Below the pieces are notes generated by a model. The model was given only the letters and a program-made list of their open reading frames with translations, had not been told where the DNA came from and searched no databases. From JBKDZR01 sp047971485 (GTDB lineage: Bacteria > Pseudomonadota > Alphaproteobacteria > Rhodobacterales > Rhodobacteraceae), in contig JBKDZR010000091.1 of NCBI GenBank assembly GCA_047971485.1, positions 1-50,962 of the forward strand: a stretch of DNA of 50,962 bases. Direction: 5' to 3'. Shown here one piece after another: positions 8,104 to 16,458 of this stretch (position 1 is the first letter of the stretch; each line of letters begins with the position of its first letter). The translations under genes and the position numbers were made by a program.

Positions 8104-8933
8104 ATCGGCGGACCTGGCATTCCCCCGATCCACCGCCCGAGATCCGCCCTCCCGGCTGGACCGGGATCCTGCGGGCGGCGCTGCGCGGGGGGCCGTTGAT
8201 CCTGATCATGGCCGTGTGTCTGGCGTTGATGGGCCTGCTGCGGCTGATCGAACGGCCGCTTTGCGGGCTGCGCCGCCCCCTCACGCCCGGGCTGACGCTG
8301 TTTGTGTGCCGTGCCGCATTTGTGCTGACCGGGGTCAGTTTGCGGGTCCGGGGCCAGCCCATGGTCGAGGCCGGGATCGTGGTGGCCAATCATTCGACCT
8401 GGTTCGATATCTTTGCGTTGAATGCCCGCCAGCGGGTGTATTTCGTCGCCAAGCAAGAGGTGGCGGGCTGGGCCGGGATCGGTCTGTTGGCCAAGGTGAC
8501 GGGCACGTTGTTCATCAGCCGGGACCGGGGCCAGACCCTGCGCCAGAAAGCGGCCTTTGAGGCCCGGCTGGGGGCCGGTCAGCGGTTGCTCTTTTTCCCC
8601 GAGGGCACCAGCAGCGATGGCCAGCGTGTCCTGCGCTTCAACCCGACGCTCTTTGCCGCCGCCATGGCCGAAGGGGGGCTGTCGGTGCAGCCGGTCACGG
8701 TGATCTACACGGCGCCCGAGGGGCAGGATCCACGGTTTTATGCCTGGTGGGGCACGGCCGAGTTGGCGCCCCACCTGCTGCATATCCTCGCCGCGCCGCG
8801 TCAGGGGCAGGTCGAGGTGATCTATCATCCGCCGCGCCCGATTGCGGATTTCGCCGATCGCAAGGCTTTGGCGGTCTGGGCCGAGGAAACGGTGCGGGCG
8901 CCTTTTCTGGCCCGGGGGATCGGCGGGGATTAG
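8100..8933 (+). CDS. olsA: Lyso-ornithine lipid O-acyltransferase
   Basis: This is a 277-residue member of the PlsC family that adds the second acyl chain to lyso-ornithine lipid; some homologues also acylate lysophosphatidate. A hydrophobic segment lies at about residues 30-50, followed by the catalytic HX4D motif in NHSTWFD, then FISRDRG and FFPEGTSS, the other acyltransferase blocks. The start is taken as GTG at 8100, overlapping the olsB stop; no ATG fits. The operon position makes OlsA far likelier than a housekeeping PlsC. The end overlaps the convergent ThiE-like gene by four bases. Confidence 0.87.
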   Translation: MNRRTWHSPDPPPEIRPPGWTGILRAALRGGPLILIMAVCLALMGLLRLIERPLCGLRRPLTPGLTLFVCRAAFVLTGVSLRVRGQPMVEAGIVVANHSTWFDIFALNARQRVYFVAKQEVAGWAGIGLLAKVTGTLFISRDRGQTLRQKAAFEARLGAGQRLLFFPEGTSSDGQRVLRFNPTLFAAAMAEGGLSVQPVTVIYTAPEGQDPRFYAWWGTAELAPHLLHILAAPRQGQVEVIYHPPRPIADFADRKALAVWAEETVRAPFLARGIGGD

Positions 8934-9556
8934 CCGCCTGACAAGCGGGCGTAGATCGCCTTGAGACGCGCCGCCGGATCCGCATCGCCCCAGATTTCGT
9001 CGCCCAGGGCAATGAAATCGGCCACGGGGGCAAGGGCGGTGATCTCGGCGTCGCCCAACGCGCCTTCGGCGACAACCGGGACTTCGATCATTTCCGACCA
9101 CCAGGCGAAAAGATCCGGTTCCGCCCGGCTGCCATCGCCCAGGGCGGTCTGGCCGGCGGGACCGAAGGCCACGTAATCGGCCCCGGCCTCGCCTGCGGTC
9201 ATGCCATCATGGCGCGAAGTGCCGCAGAATACGCCGATAATCGCCTCTTCCCCAAGTGTTTTCCGTGTCTTGCGAACCGATCTTGAACCATCTGTCAGAT
9301 GAACCCCGTCCAGACCCAGTCGCTCGACCAGCGCGACATGGCGGTCGATGACCAGGGGAATATCGCGGGCATGGGCGATTTCGCGCAGGGTATCAGCGGC
9401 GCGGGCGATGTCCTCTTCGGCGCTGCTGGTCAGGGCCAGGCGCAGGCAGGCCACCGGCGCTGCATCCAGGGCCGCAGCCAGACGGCGCGAGAACTCGGCC
9501 GGGGTAAAGCTGGGCGGGGTAACAAGGTAGATCTGCGGGTGCTCTGGTGTGGACAT
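8930..9556 (-). CDS. ThiE/TenI-like TIM-barrel protein (thiamine phosphate synthase-like)
   Basis: This is a 208-residue protein with the TMP synthase fold: IPLVIDRHVALVERLGLDGV, HLTDG, then GADYVAFGP and VVAEGAL. Family resemblance is clear, but several signature residues of true ThiE are altered: the region after DGVHL lacks the usual Q-x-D, and the phosphate-binding GP-F-T-T-K block reads FGPAGQTALGDG. It may be a diverged paralogue not involved in thiamine. It starts with ATG at 9556 after a GGAGGG stretch, divergent from trmJ. No other thiamine gene is nearby. Confidence 0.72.
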   Translation of the reverse strand: MSTPEHPQIYLVTPPSFTPAEFSRRLAAALDAAPVACLRLALTSSAEEDIARAADTLREIAHARDIPLVIDRHVALVERLGLDGVHLTDGSRSVRKTRKTLGEEAIIGVFCGTSRHDGMTAGEAGADYVAFGPAGQTALGDGSRAEPDLFAWWSEMIEVPVVAEGALGDAEITALAPVADFIALGDEIWGDADPAARLKAIYARLSGG

Positions 9557-9649
9557 GGGGCCCTCCGGTCTTTCGATGCTGCCTATCGCGCTGCGGCCCC
9601 CGAGACAATGGCATTGCCTGAACGCCCCGGGCACCGTATCAGCGCGGCC

Positions 9650-10393
9650 ATGGAACAGACCGCCATTCCCCCCGCTTTCGTGCTTGTCCGTCCGCAGATG
9701 GGCGAAAATATCGGCGCTGCGGCGCGGGCGATGTGGAATTTCGGCTTGGATCGGATGCGTGTGGTCAGTCCCCGCGATGGCTGGCCAAACCCGCGTGCCG
9801 TTGCCATGGCCAGTGGGGCAGGCCGGCTGCTGGATGAGGCGCAGATCCATGACACGCTGGATGCGGCGCTGGCCGATTGCACCTTTGTCTTCGCCACCAC
9901 GGCGCGCCCGCGCGGCATGACCAAGGATGTCTACAGCCCCGAGGCCGCCATGGCCGAGGCCCGCGCCCGCAGTGCCCAGGGCCAGCGGGTGGCGGTGTTG
10001 TTCGGGCCGGAACGCGCAGGCCTGGAGAATGACGATATCACCCGGGCCAATGCCATCATCACCGTGCCGGTGAACCCGGAATTCGCCTCGCTCAATCTGG
10101 GGCAATGCGTGCTGCTGACCGCCTATGAATGGCGCCGGCAGGCCGGAGGGATCGCGGCGCGCGAGACCGAGATGCTGGGCGGCGATTGGGCCAGCCGCCA
10201 TGAGGTGGCCAAACTGGCCGAGCATTACGAGGATCGCCTGGCCGAGGCCGGCTTCTTTTTTCCCGAGGCCAAGGCCGAGGGCATGAAGCGGACCCTGCGC
10301 AACTTGTGGTCGCGCATGCCGATGACCCGTGCCGATACCCAGATCCTGCATGGGATCATGCGCCAGATGGTGCGCTGGAAAGAACGCGGCTGA
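9650..10393 (+). CDS. trmJ: tRNA/rRNA 2'-O-methyltransferase TrmJ (SPOUT family)
   Basis: This is about 247 residues. SPOUT-class methyltransferase marks are RPQMGENIGAAARAMWNFG near the start, LFGPERAGLENDDI and PVNPEFASLNLGQ, which form the knotted SAM site. The C-terminal helical extension matches TrmJ, which methylates the ribose at position 32 of tRNAs. ATG at 9650 gives the usual N-terminus; another ATG at 9608 is possible, and neither has a good ribosome-binding site. Confidence 0.9.
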   Translation: MEQTAIPPAFVLVRPQMGENIGAAARAMWNFGLDRMRVVSPRDGWPNPRAVAMASGAGRLLDEAQIHDTLDAALADCTFVFATTARPRGMTKDVYSPEAAMAEARARSAQGQRVAVLFGPERAGLENDDITRANAIITVPVNPEFASLNLGQCVLLTAYEWRRQAGGIAARETEMLGGDWASRHEVAKLAEHYEDRLAEAGFFFPEAKAEGMKRTLRNLWSRMPMTRADTQILHGIMRQMVRWKERG

Positions 10394-10451
10394 GCGGCTT
10401 GCAGCGCAGGGGGCAGGGGCCTAATGTCCGCGCCGACCCCGGAGGGACGCC

Positions 10452-11609
10452 ATGAGCCAGACCAAGACGCCACGCAGCATTTTCGAAGATGTCTCCCAGG
10501 GGGGGGCACCGGCCGCTCACCAGCCCGTCGGGGGGGTGATCGACCGGGGACGCGGGGGCGCACGCAGGGCGATCCGGGCCTGGCTGATGGTGCTGTTCGT
10601 ACTGGTGGTGGCGATGGTCGCGGTGGGCGGGTTGACCCGGCTGACCGGCAGCGGGCTGTCGATCACCGAATGGCGCCCTGTGACCGGGGCGATCCCGCCG
10701 CTCAGCACGGCCGATTGGCAGGCGGAGTTCGAGAAATACCAGCAGATCCCCCAGTTTACCTATGATAACCCGGACATGACCCTGACCGGGTTTCAGTTCA
10801 TCTACTGGTGGGAATGGAGCCACCGGCAGTTGGGCCGGCTGGTTGGGGTGATTTGGGCCCTGGGCTTTGTCGGGTTTCTGGCGGCGCGCAAGATCCCGGC
10901 GGGCTGGACGGGACGCCTGATCTGGATCGGGGCGCTTGGCGGGCTGCAAGGCGCGATCGGCTGGTGGATGGTGGCCTCGGGCCTGGGCGAGGGGATGACG
11001 CGGGTCGCGTCTTACCGGCTGGCCGTACATCTGGGCTTGGCCTTTGTCATCCTGGGCTATATCGCTTGGTATGTGAACCTGCTGGGCCGACCCGAGCCTG
11101 CTTTGCTGAAGGCGCGGCGGGAACGCGATCCGCGCCGCTTCGGTCTGGCCACGGGCATGATGCATCTGGCCTTCGTGCAGATCTTGCTGGGGGCGCTGGT
11201 GGCCGGGATCGACGCGGGGCGCAGCTTTGCCGATTGGCCGCTGATGGCGGGGCAGATCCTGCCGGCCTCGGCCTTCGATGCGCAACCGCTGTGGCGGAAT
11301 TTCTTCGAGAACCCGGCCTTGGTGCAGTTCATTCATCGGATGGTGGGCTATCTGCTGTTTGTCTTCGGGATCGTTACTTGGCTGCGTGGGCGCAAATCGG
11401 CCCATCTGGCCACTGCGCGGGCCTTTGACTGGATGATGGTGGTGCTGTTCGGCCAGGTGGTGCTGGGGATCGGGACGGTGCTTTACGGTGCGCCCTGGCA
11501 GATCGCCATCGTTCATCAGTTGGGCGCTGTGGCGCTGTGGGTTCTGATCATCCGTGCACGTTTCCTGGCGCAATACCCTCTGGCCCAGTCGGTGCGGGGC
11601 ACAGCCTAG
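10452..11609 (+). CDS. ctaA: Heme A synthase
   Basis: This is a 385-residue membrane protein of the COX15/CtaA family that oxidises heme O to heme A for aa3-type cytochrome oxidase. About eight membrane segments are visible. Conserved blocks are GGLTRLTGSGLSITEW, FIYWWEWSHRQLGRLVG, YRLAVHLGLAF, FVQILLGALVAGIDAG, VQFIHRMVGY and IAIVHQLGA, which supply the heme-ligating histidines. The start follows CCCGGAGGGACGCC. It is transcribed in line with trmJ and htpX, without overlaps. Confidence 0.95.
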   Translation: MSQTKTPRSIFEDVSQGGAPAAHQPVGGVIDRGRGGARRAIRAWLMVLFVLVVAMVAVGGLTRLTGSGLSITEWRPVTGAIPPLSTADWQAEFEKYQQIPQFTYDNPDMTLTGFQFIYWWEWSHRQLGRLVGVIWALGFVGFLAARKIPAGWTGRLIWIGALGGLQGAIGWWMVASGLGEGMTRVASYRLAVHLGLAFVILGYIAWYVNLLGRPEPALLKARRERDPRRFGLATGMMHLAFVQILLGALVAGIDAGRSFADWPLMAGQILPASAFDAQPLWRNFFENPALVQFIHRMVGYLLFVFGIVTWLRGRKSAHLATARAFDWMMVVLFGQVVLGIGTVLYGAPWQIAIVHQLGAVALWVLIIRARFLAQYPLAQSVRGTA

Positions 11610-11667
11610 CCCTTGTGGCCTGCGCCCTCAGGCCCCAAATGCCGGAAAGCACAGGCAGGAGGCACCC

Positions 11668-12561
11668 ATGGGATATTTGCGTACCGCGATTCTGATGGCG
11701 GCGATGACCGCACTGTTCATGGCGGTTGGGTACATGCTGGGCAGTGGCGGCGGGGCGCTGATCGCGCTGATTATTGCGGCCGTGACCAATGTGTTCGCCT
11801 GGTGGAACTCGGGCGCCATGGTTTTGCGCATGCATCAGGCCCGGGCAGTCAGTGCACAGGACAGTGGCTTGGTGGCCATGGTTGCCGATCTGGCGCGTCA
11901 GGGCGGGCTGCCGATGCCAGCCGTCTATGTAATCGAAACCGACCAGCCCAACGCCTTTGCCACGGGCCGCAATCCTCGCAACGCCGCCGTAGCCGTGACC
12001 ACAGGCCTAATGCACCGCCTTAGCCGCGAGGAATTGGCCGGGGTCATCGCCCATGAACTGGCCCATATCAAGCACCACGATACGGCGTTGATGACCTTCA
12101 CCGCGACCATGGCGGGGGCGATCTCTATGCTGGCCAATTTTGCGCTGTTTTTTGGCGGCAGCCGGGACCGGCCCATGGGGATCGTGGGAACGCTGGCGAT
12201 GATGGTGCTTGCGCCGATGGCGGCGGCACTGGTGCAGATGGCGATCAGCCGCAGCCGGGAATATGAGGCGGATCGGATCGGTGCCGAGATCTGCGGCCAT
12301 CCGCTTTGGCTGGCCTCGGCGCTGGAGAAGATCCAGGCTTCGGCCAGCCGGATCGACAATATCGCGGCGGAACGCAACCCGGCGACGGCGCATATGTTCA
12401 TCATCAACCCGCTGCATGCCCATGCGGTGGACGGGCTGTTCCGCACCCACCCCCGTACCGAGGAACGGGTGGCCCGGCTGCGCGCGATGGCCGGGGCGGG
12501 GATGTCGGCCAGCCGCGTGCCGCGTACCACGCGCCGTACGGGGCAAGGGCCTTGGGCATAG
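11668..12561 (+). CDS. htpX: Membrane zinc metalloprotease HtpX
   Basis: This is a 297-residue M48-family protease of the inner membrane that degrades misfolded membrane proteins. Two N-terminal membrane segments are followed by the zinc motif HELAH at residues 129-133, a third ligand in SREYEADRIGAEI, and two further hydrophobic segments between them. ATG at 11668 is well supported by CAGGAGG six bases upstream. The C-terminal RTHPRTEERVARL is typical. Its synthesis is heat- or envelope-stress-controlled in other bacteria, but no such promoter could be identified here. Confidence 0.94.
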   Translation: MGYLRTAILMAAMTALFMAVGYMLGSGGGALIALIIAAVTNVFAWWNSGAMVLRMHQARAVSAQDSGLVAMVADLARQGGLPMPAVYVIETDQPNAFATGRNPRNAAVAVTTGLMHRLSREELAGVIAHELAHIKHHDTALMTFTATMAGAISMLANFALFFGGSRDRPMGIVGTLAMMVLAPMAAALVQMAISRSREYEADRIGAEICGHPLWLASALEKIQASASRIDNIAAERNPATAHMFIINPLHAHAVDGLFRTHPRTEERVARLRAMAGAGMSASRVPRTTRRTGQGPWA

Positions 12562-12643
12562 GCCATGGTTTGATGCAACGGCCCTAGTGACAGGCGAGAT
12601 ATTCCTTGGCGACTGTTCGCTTTGAGGGCTTGTTGACCGGTGC

Positions 12644-12829
12644 CATCAGCAGAACCAGCCGTGCCAGCGCCGGACCGGGGGCTGGCGCATCTGACCTATG
12701 AACGGCGCGATTTATAGTGGCCGTGGTAGCGCGACCTTTAAGCTTTGCCCTGTCTTCAGCCAGAGCGCCAGACCGGTGGGCCGCCCCAGTGATGGCGCGG
12801 CGCCCGTTCCGGGCTTGTCCCGCGCCGGG
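12644..12829 (+). repeat. 186-bp dispersed repeat, copy A (upstream of the cation exporter)
   Basis: It aligns without any gap to 14099-14284 (constant offset 1455), with about 31 mismatches in 186 bases (83 percent identity). The last 73 bases (12757-12829) differ at only three positions. Both copies are preceded by CAACGGCCCT (at 12576 and 14039), although the sequence between is not well conserved. The copy fills most of the 485-bp gap between htpX and the exporter gene. The open frame through it is probably not a gene, because differences between copies are mostly at amino-acid-changing positions. Confidence 0.92.
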
Positions 12830-12840
12830 GTGGGATCAAC

Positions 12841-12864
12841 GGCGGCTTTGTACGCAAAGCCGCC
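12841..12864 (+). repeat. Perfect inverted repeat after repeat copy A
   Basis: GGCGGCTTT (12841-12849) and AAAGCCGCC (12856-12864) form a 9-bp perfect stem around GTACGC. There is no T-run, so it is not a standard terminator. It is absent after copy B. Confidence 0.75.
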
Positions 12865-13046
12865 TATCGCAAGCGGTCAATCCTTAGGGCCGCTGATATC
12901 AGTCCCAGGTTCCAAGGTCACACCAGCGCACAGCTTGCTTTTCCGGATCAGGCCGCCGTACGGCAAGGCACATCCCCTTTTGCCACCCCCATTGTCATGC
13001 AACGCAAGCCCTTGCCAGCCCGGCAGCGGCGCGGCTAAATCGCCCC

Positions 13047-13949
13047 ATGGGCCGCCGTGATCACACCAAGCTGAACCTGTCCGCAACCGGCGCTGCCGTG
13101 GCGATGACCGTTCTTCTTGTGACTGCCAAGCTGTGGGCACTGGACCGGACCGGATCGCTGTCGGTGGCCGCCTCGTTGGTGGACAGCGCCTTGGATCTGA
13201 TGGCCTCGCTGGCCGGGCTGGCGGCCATCGCCTATGCTGCGCGCCCCCCCGATGACGACCATTCCTTCGGCCATACGGCGGTTGAGGATCTGGCCACCCT
13301 GGGCCAGGCGCTGTTCATCCTCGTTTCGGCCGGGTTCATCGCGCTGAAGGCCGTGGAACGGCTGGCCGGCGGCAGCGAAACAGCGCTGAATTCCGAGGGC
13401 AGCGGCATCGCGGTGATGATCTTGTCGCTTGTGCTCAGCTTGGGGTTGGTCCTTTGGCAATCCTGGGTGCTGCGCACCACATCCTCGCCAGTGGTAGCGG
13501 CGGACCGGCTGAACTATCTGGGTGATACGATCCCCAATTTCGGCGCACTGGTCGCGCTATGGGTCTCCGGGCGCTACGGAATCATCTGGATCGACAGTGC
13601 CGTGGCCCTGGGCGCAGCGGCGTTTCTGGGCATCGGCGCGCTGCGCATCGGGCGCGAGGCCTGGCACGGGCTGATGGACCGCGAACCCGACCCTGCGCTG
13701 GCCGAGGGCATCGGCCGAATCGCCGGCGCCTGGCCGGGGATTGAGGGCTTTCACGACCTGCGCATGCGCCGCAGCGGATCACAGGTGTTCGTCAACCTGC
13801 ACGTGGAAATCGACGGAACCCTGTCCCTGGTCGAAGCCCACGCCATCGGTGCCGGCCTGCGCGCCGAGATTGAGCGCGTCTATCCCCAGACCGATGTGCT
13901 GATCCACAAGGATCCGGCAGGCAGCAGGAAACCCGAGGGCAAAGCCTAG
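13047..13949 (+). CDS. Cation diffusion facilitator, FieF-like metal exporter
   Basis: This is a 300-residue CDF transporter closely resembling E. coli FieF along its whole length, including the RPPDDDHSFGHTAVEDLATL block and the end IHKDP. About six membrane segments span residues 15-200, then a cytoplasmic metal-binding domain (FHDLRMRRSGSQVFVNLHVE). Of the transport-site residues Asp45, Asp49, His153 and Asp157 in FieF, Asp46, Asp50 and Asp160 are present, but the histidine is Asn156. It exports divalent metal by proton exchange; selectivity (Zn, Fe or Mn) is uncertain. No clear ribosome-binding site precedes the ATG. It stands alone between two copies of a 186-bp repeat. Confidence 0.9.
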   Translation: MGRRDHTKLNLSATGAAVAMTVLLVTAKLWALDRTGSLSVAASLVDSALDLMASLAGLAAIAYAARPPDDDHSFGHTAVEDLATLGQALFILVSAGFIALKAVERLAGGSETALNSEGSGIAVMILSLVLSLGLVLWQSWVLRTTSSPVVAADRLNYLGDTIPNFGALVALWVSGRYGIIWIDSAVALGAAAFLGIGALRIGREAWHGLMDREPDPALAEGIGRIAGAWPGIEGFHDLRMRRSGSQVFVNLHVEIDGTLSLVEAHAIGAGLRAEIERVYPQTDVLIHKDPAGSRKPEGKA

Positions 13950-14098
13950 CACCCCCACAAGCCCGCCTTTACAACGGTCAGGCTATAGCGAAACGACCAG
14001 ATTTTGATCCGGTCACATTGCTATTTGTGCCTTTATGCCAACGGCCCTCAAAATTGACTGCTTGCGACAGTCGGCTTCGCGGACAGAGCGGCCGTTAC

Positions 14099-14284
14099 CA
14101 CCAGCAGAACAAGCCGCGCCAGTGCCGGACCGGGAGCTGGCGCACCCAACCCGCCCGCTACGCGATTTATGGCAGCCGTGGTAGCGCGATATTCCAGCTT
14201 CGCGCTTACATCAGCCATAGCGCCAGACCGGTGGGCCGGTCCAGTGATGGCGCGGCGCCCGTTCCGGGCTTGTCCCGCGCCGGG
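14099..14284 (+). repeat. 186-bp dispersed repeat, copy B (downstream of the cation exporter)
   Basis: This is the direct-orientation partner of 12644-12829. The best-conserved part is 14212-14284 (70 of 73 bases identical). It contains nested complementary stretches: GCGCCA with TGGCGC, GCCCG-TTC-CGGGC, and an alternative GGCGCGG with CCGCGCC, so the element can form compact hairpins. It occupies the 407-bp gap between the exporter gene and the convergent M3 peptidase gene; nothing else is visible in that gap. Confidence 0.92.
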
Positions 14285-14356
14285 AGGGGGTCAGCGTCAA
14301 TATGGCCTCACAGCCGTCATTCGCGAGACAGGCAAGCCCTCGGACAGATGGCAGCC

Positions 14357-16381
14357 CTACCCCGCCAACAGCCCCCGCCCCTTCAGCAGGGCCTCCGGTC
14401 CCGGCAACCGCCCCCGGAAGGCGATGTACAGATCCTGGGCATCCACCGTTCCACCGCGCGACAGGATGTGATCCTCCAGCAGCGCGGCCGTGTCGGGATC
14501 GAAGGGATTGGCAACCTCGCGGAAGGCCTCGAACGCGTCGGCATCCATGACCTCGGACCACATGTAGCTGTAATAGCCGCTGGAATAGCCATCGCCGGCA
14601 AAGACATGGGCGAAATGTGGCGTAGCATGGCGCATGGTGATCGCGTGGGGCATGCCGATCCCATCCAGGATCTCGGTCTGGCGGGCCATCACATCGTCGG
14701 GCGCGGCCCTGCGGTGGAACTCCAGATCAACCATGGCCGAAGCGACATATTCCACCGTGGCAAAGCCCTGATCGAAATTTGCCGCCGCCAGCAGCCGGTC
14801 CAGCAGATCCTGGGGCATCTGGGCGCCGGTCTCGGCATGGGTGGCAAACTCGGCCAGGACTTCGGGGACCTCCAGCCAATGCTCGTACAGCTGGCTGGGA
14901 AGCTCGACAAAATCACGGGCCACCGAGGTGCCGGACACGGATTCATAGGTCACGTTCGACAGCATCTGGTGCAGCGCATGGCCGAATTCGTGAAACAGCG
15001 TGCGGGCATCATCATAGGACAACAGCGCCGGGGCCCCCGCAGGCGGCTTGGCGAAGTTGCAGACATTGATCACCACGGGGCGGATATCCCCAGCCAGTTT
15101 CTGCTGGCTGCGCAGCGCCGAGCACCAGGCCCCGGATCGTTTTGAGCCCCGCGCGAAGTAATCGCCGATGAACACCGCCATGTGCTGGCCCTTTCGGCGA
15201 ACCTCCCAGGCGCGGGCATCGGCGTGGTTCAGGGGCACGTCCAAGGGGCGGAACTCCAGCCCGAACAGGCGGGTGGCGCAGGCAAAGGCGGCCTCGATCA
15301 TCCGGTCCAGCTGAAGATAGGGCTTCAGTTGGGTCTCGTCGAAATCATGTTCGGCCTTGCGGCGCTTTTCCGCATAGTAGCGCCAGTCCCATGGCTCCAG
15401 ATCGCCATTCAGGCCATCCGCATGCAGCATGCCGGTCAGCACATCGGCATCGGCCAGGGCCTGTGCACGTGCCGGTTCCCAGACGCGGGTCAGCAGGTCG
15501 TGAACCGCCCCCGGGGTCTGGGCCATCTCGGTTTCCAGCTTGTAATCGGCGAAGCTGGCATAGCCCAGCAGGCTGGCCAGTTCGGCACGCAGGGCCAGTG
15601 TTTCAGCGGCGATGGCGCGGTTGTCGGTTTCACCGCCATTGGCCCCGCGCGCAACCCAGGCCGCGAACGCCCGCTGGCGCAGGTCGCGACGCGGCGAGAA
15701 TTGCAGGAACGGCACGATCAGCGAGCGCGACAAGGTGATCACCGGGCCAGGACGATCCCGCTCAGCCCCGGCAGCGCGGGCGCCCTGGATCAGGAAATCG
15801 GGCAGGCCGTCCAGATCATCCTCGGCCAGATCCATGAACCAGCCGCGTTCCTCGGCCAGCACGTTCTGGGTGAACTGCGTGCCCAGCACCGCCAGCCGCT
15901 GTTTGACCGCCGCCAGCCTGTCGCGATCCGCCCCCTTCAGCTGCGCCCCGGCCCGCACGAAACCGCGCCGGGTCAGCATCAGGACGCGGGCCTGTTCCGG
16001 GGTCAGATCCAGCCCATCCCGGCCTTGCCAAAGCGCCTCGACCCGGGCGAAAAGGGCGGCGTTCATCGACACTTCGGAAGCATAGGCCGCCAGCCGGGGC
16101 GAGAATTCCCGCATCAGGGCCTCGCGCGCGTCATTCGCATCCGTACCGGCCAGGTTGTAGAACACCCCCAACACCCGGTTCAGATCGGCATCGGCCAGTT
16201 CCAGCGCCTCGATTGTATTGGCAAAGGTCGGCGCAGCCGGATCGTCGGCAATCGCCTGCACCGCCGCACGAGACCGGGCCAGCGCCGCATCAAAGGCAGG
16301 CTGGAAATCCCTGTCGGCGATCCCATCGAACGGGGGCAGTTGATGAGGGCCGGTCCAGTCGGAAAGTAGCGGGTTGGTCAT
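14357..16381 (-). CDS. M3 family metallopeptidase (oligopeptidase / dipeptidyl carboxypeptidase type)
   Basis: This is a 674-residue zinc peptidase of the thimet oligopeptidase family, resembling Dcp and PrlC, that breaks down short peptides. The zinc motif HEFGH lies near residue 465 (bases about 14981-14995) within TLFHEFGHALHQML, with the third ligand in the following helix (DFVELPSQLYEHW). FAGDGYSSGYYSYMWSE near the end is the substrate-binding loop. Two ATGs compete: 16387 follows AAGGAG with no spacing, while 16381 has six bases of spacing and is preferred. No signal peptide is seen, so it is cytoplasmic. Dcp versus PrlC specificity cannot be settled by eye. Confidence 0.9.
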   Translation of the reverse strand: MTNPLLSDWTGPHQLPPFDGIADRDFQPAFDAALARSRAAVQAIADDPAAPTFANTIEALELADADLNRVLGVFYNLAGTDANDAREALMREFSPRLAAYASEVSMNAALFARVEALWQGRDGLDLTPEQARVLMLTRRGFVRAGAQLKGADRDRLAAVKQRLAVLGTQFTQNVLAEERGWFMDLAEDDLDGLPDFLIQGARAAGAERDRPGPVITLSRSLIVPFLQFSPRRDLRQRAFAAWVARGANGGETDNRAIAAETLALRAELASLLGYASFADYKLETEMAQTPGAVHDLLTRVWEPARAQALADADVLTGMLHADGLNGDLEPWDWRYYAEKRRKAEHDFDETQLKPYLQLDRMIEAAFACATRLFGLEFRPLDVPLNHADARAWEVRRKGQHMAVFIGDYFARGSKRSGAWCSALRSQQKLAGDIRPVVINVCNFAKPPAGAPALLSYDDARTLFHEFGHALHQMLSNVTYESVSGTSVARDFVELPSQLYEHWLEVPEVLAEFATHAETGAQMPQDLLDRLLAAANFDQGFATVEYVASAMVDLEFHRRAAPDDVMARQTEILDGIGMPHAITMRHATPHFAHVFAGDGYSSGYYSYMWSEVMDADAFEAFREVANPFDPDTAALLEDHILSRGGTVDAQDLYIAFRGRLPGPEALLKGRGLLAG

Positions 16382-16458
16382 GGTCATCTCCTTGTCGCCG
16401 GGTCCAGCCCGTCAGTTCCTTGCCAGATAGGCATCACAGCCAGGCTGATCCAGCCCCT

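Noticed and set aside
12698..13060. Open frame of 120 codons across repeat copy A
   Set aside because: It mirrors a frame in copy B, but differences between the copies are mostly non-synonymous and there is no ribosome-binding site; better explained as a non-coding repeat.
12576..14284. Composite transposon carrying the exporter gene
   Set aside because: No transposase, terminal inverted repeats or target-site duplication was seen; only the direct repeats are certain, so the claim is kept to the repeats.
14018..15145. Long plus-strand frame of 375 codons
   Set aside because: It runs through repeat copy B and then antisense to the clearly real M3 peptidase gene; composition is that of a GC-rich shadow frame.
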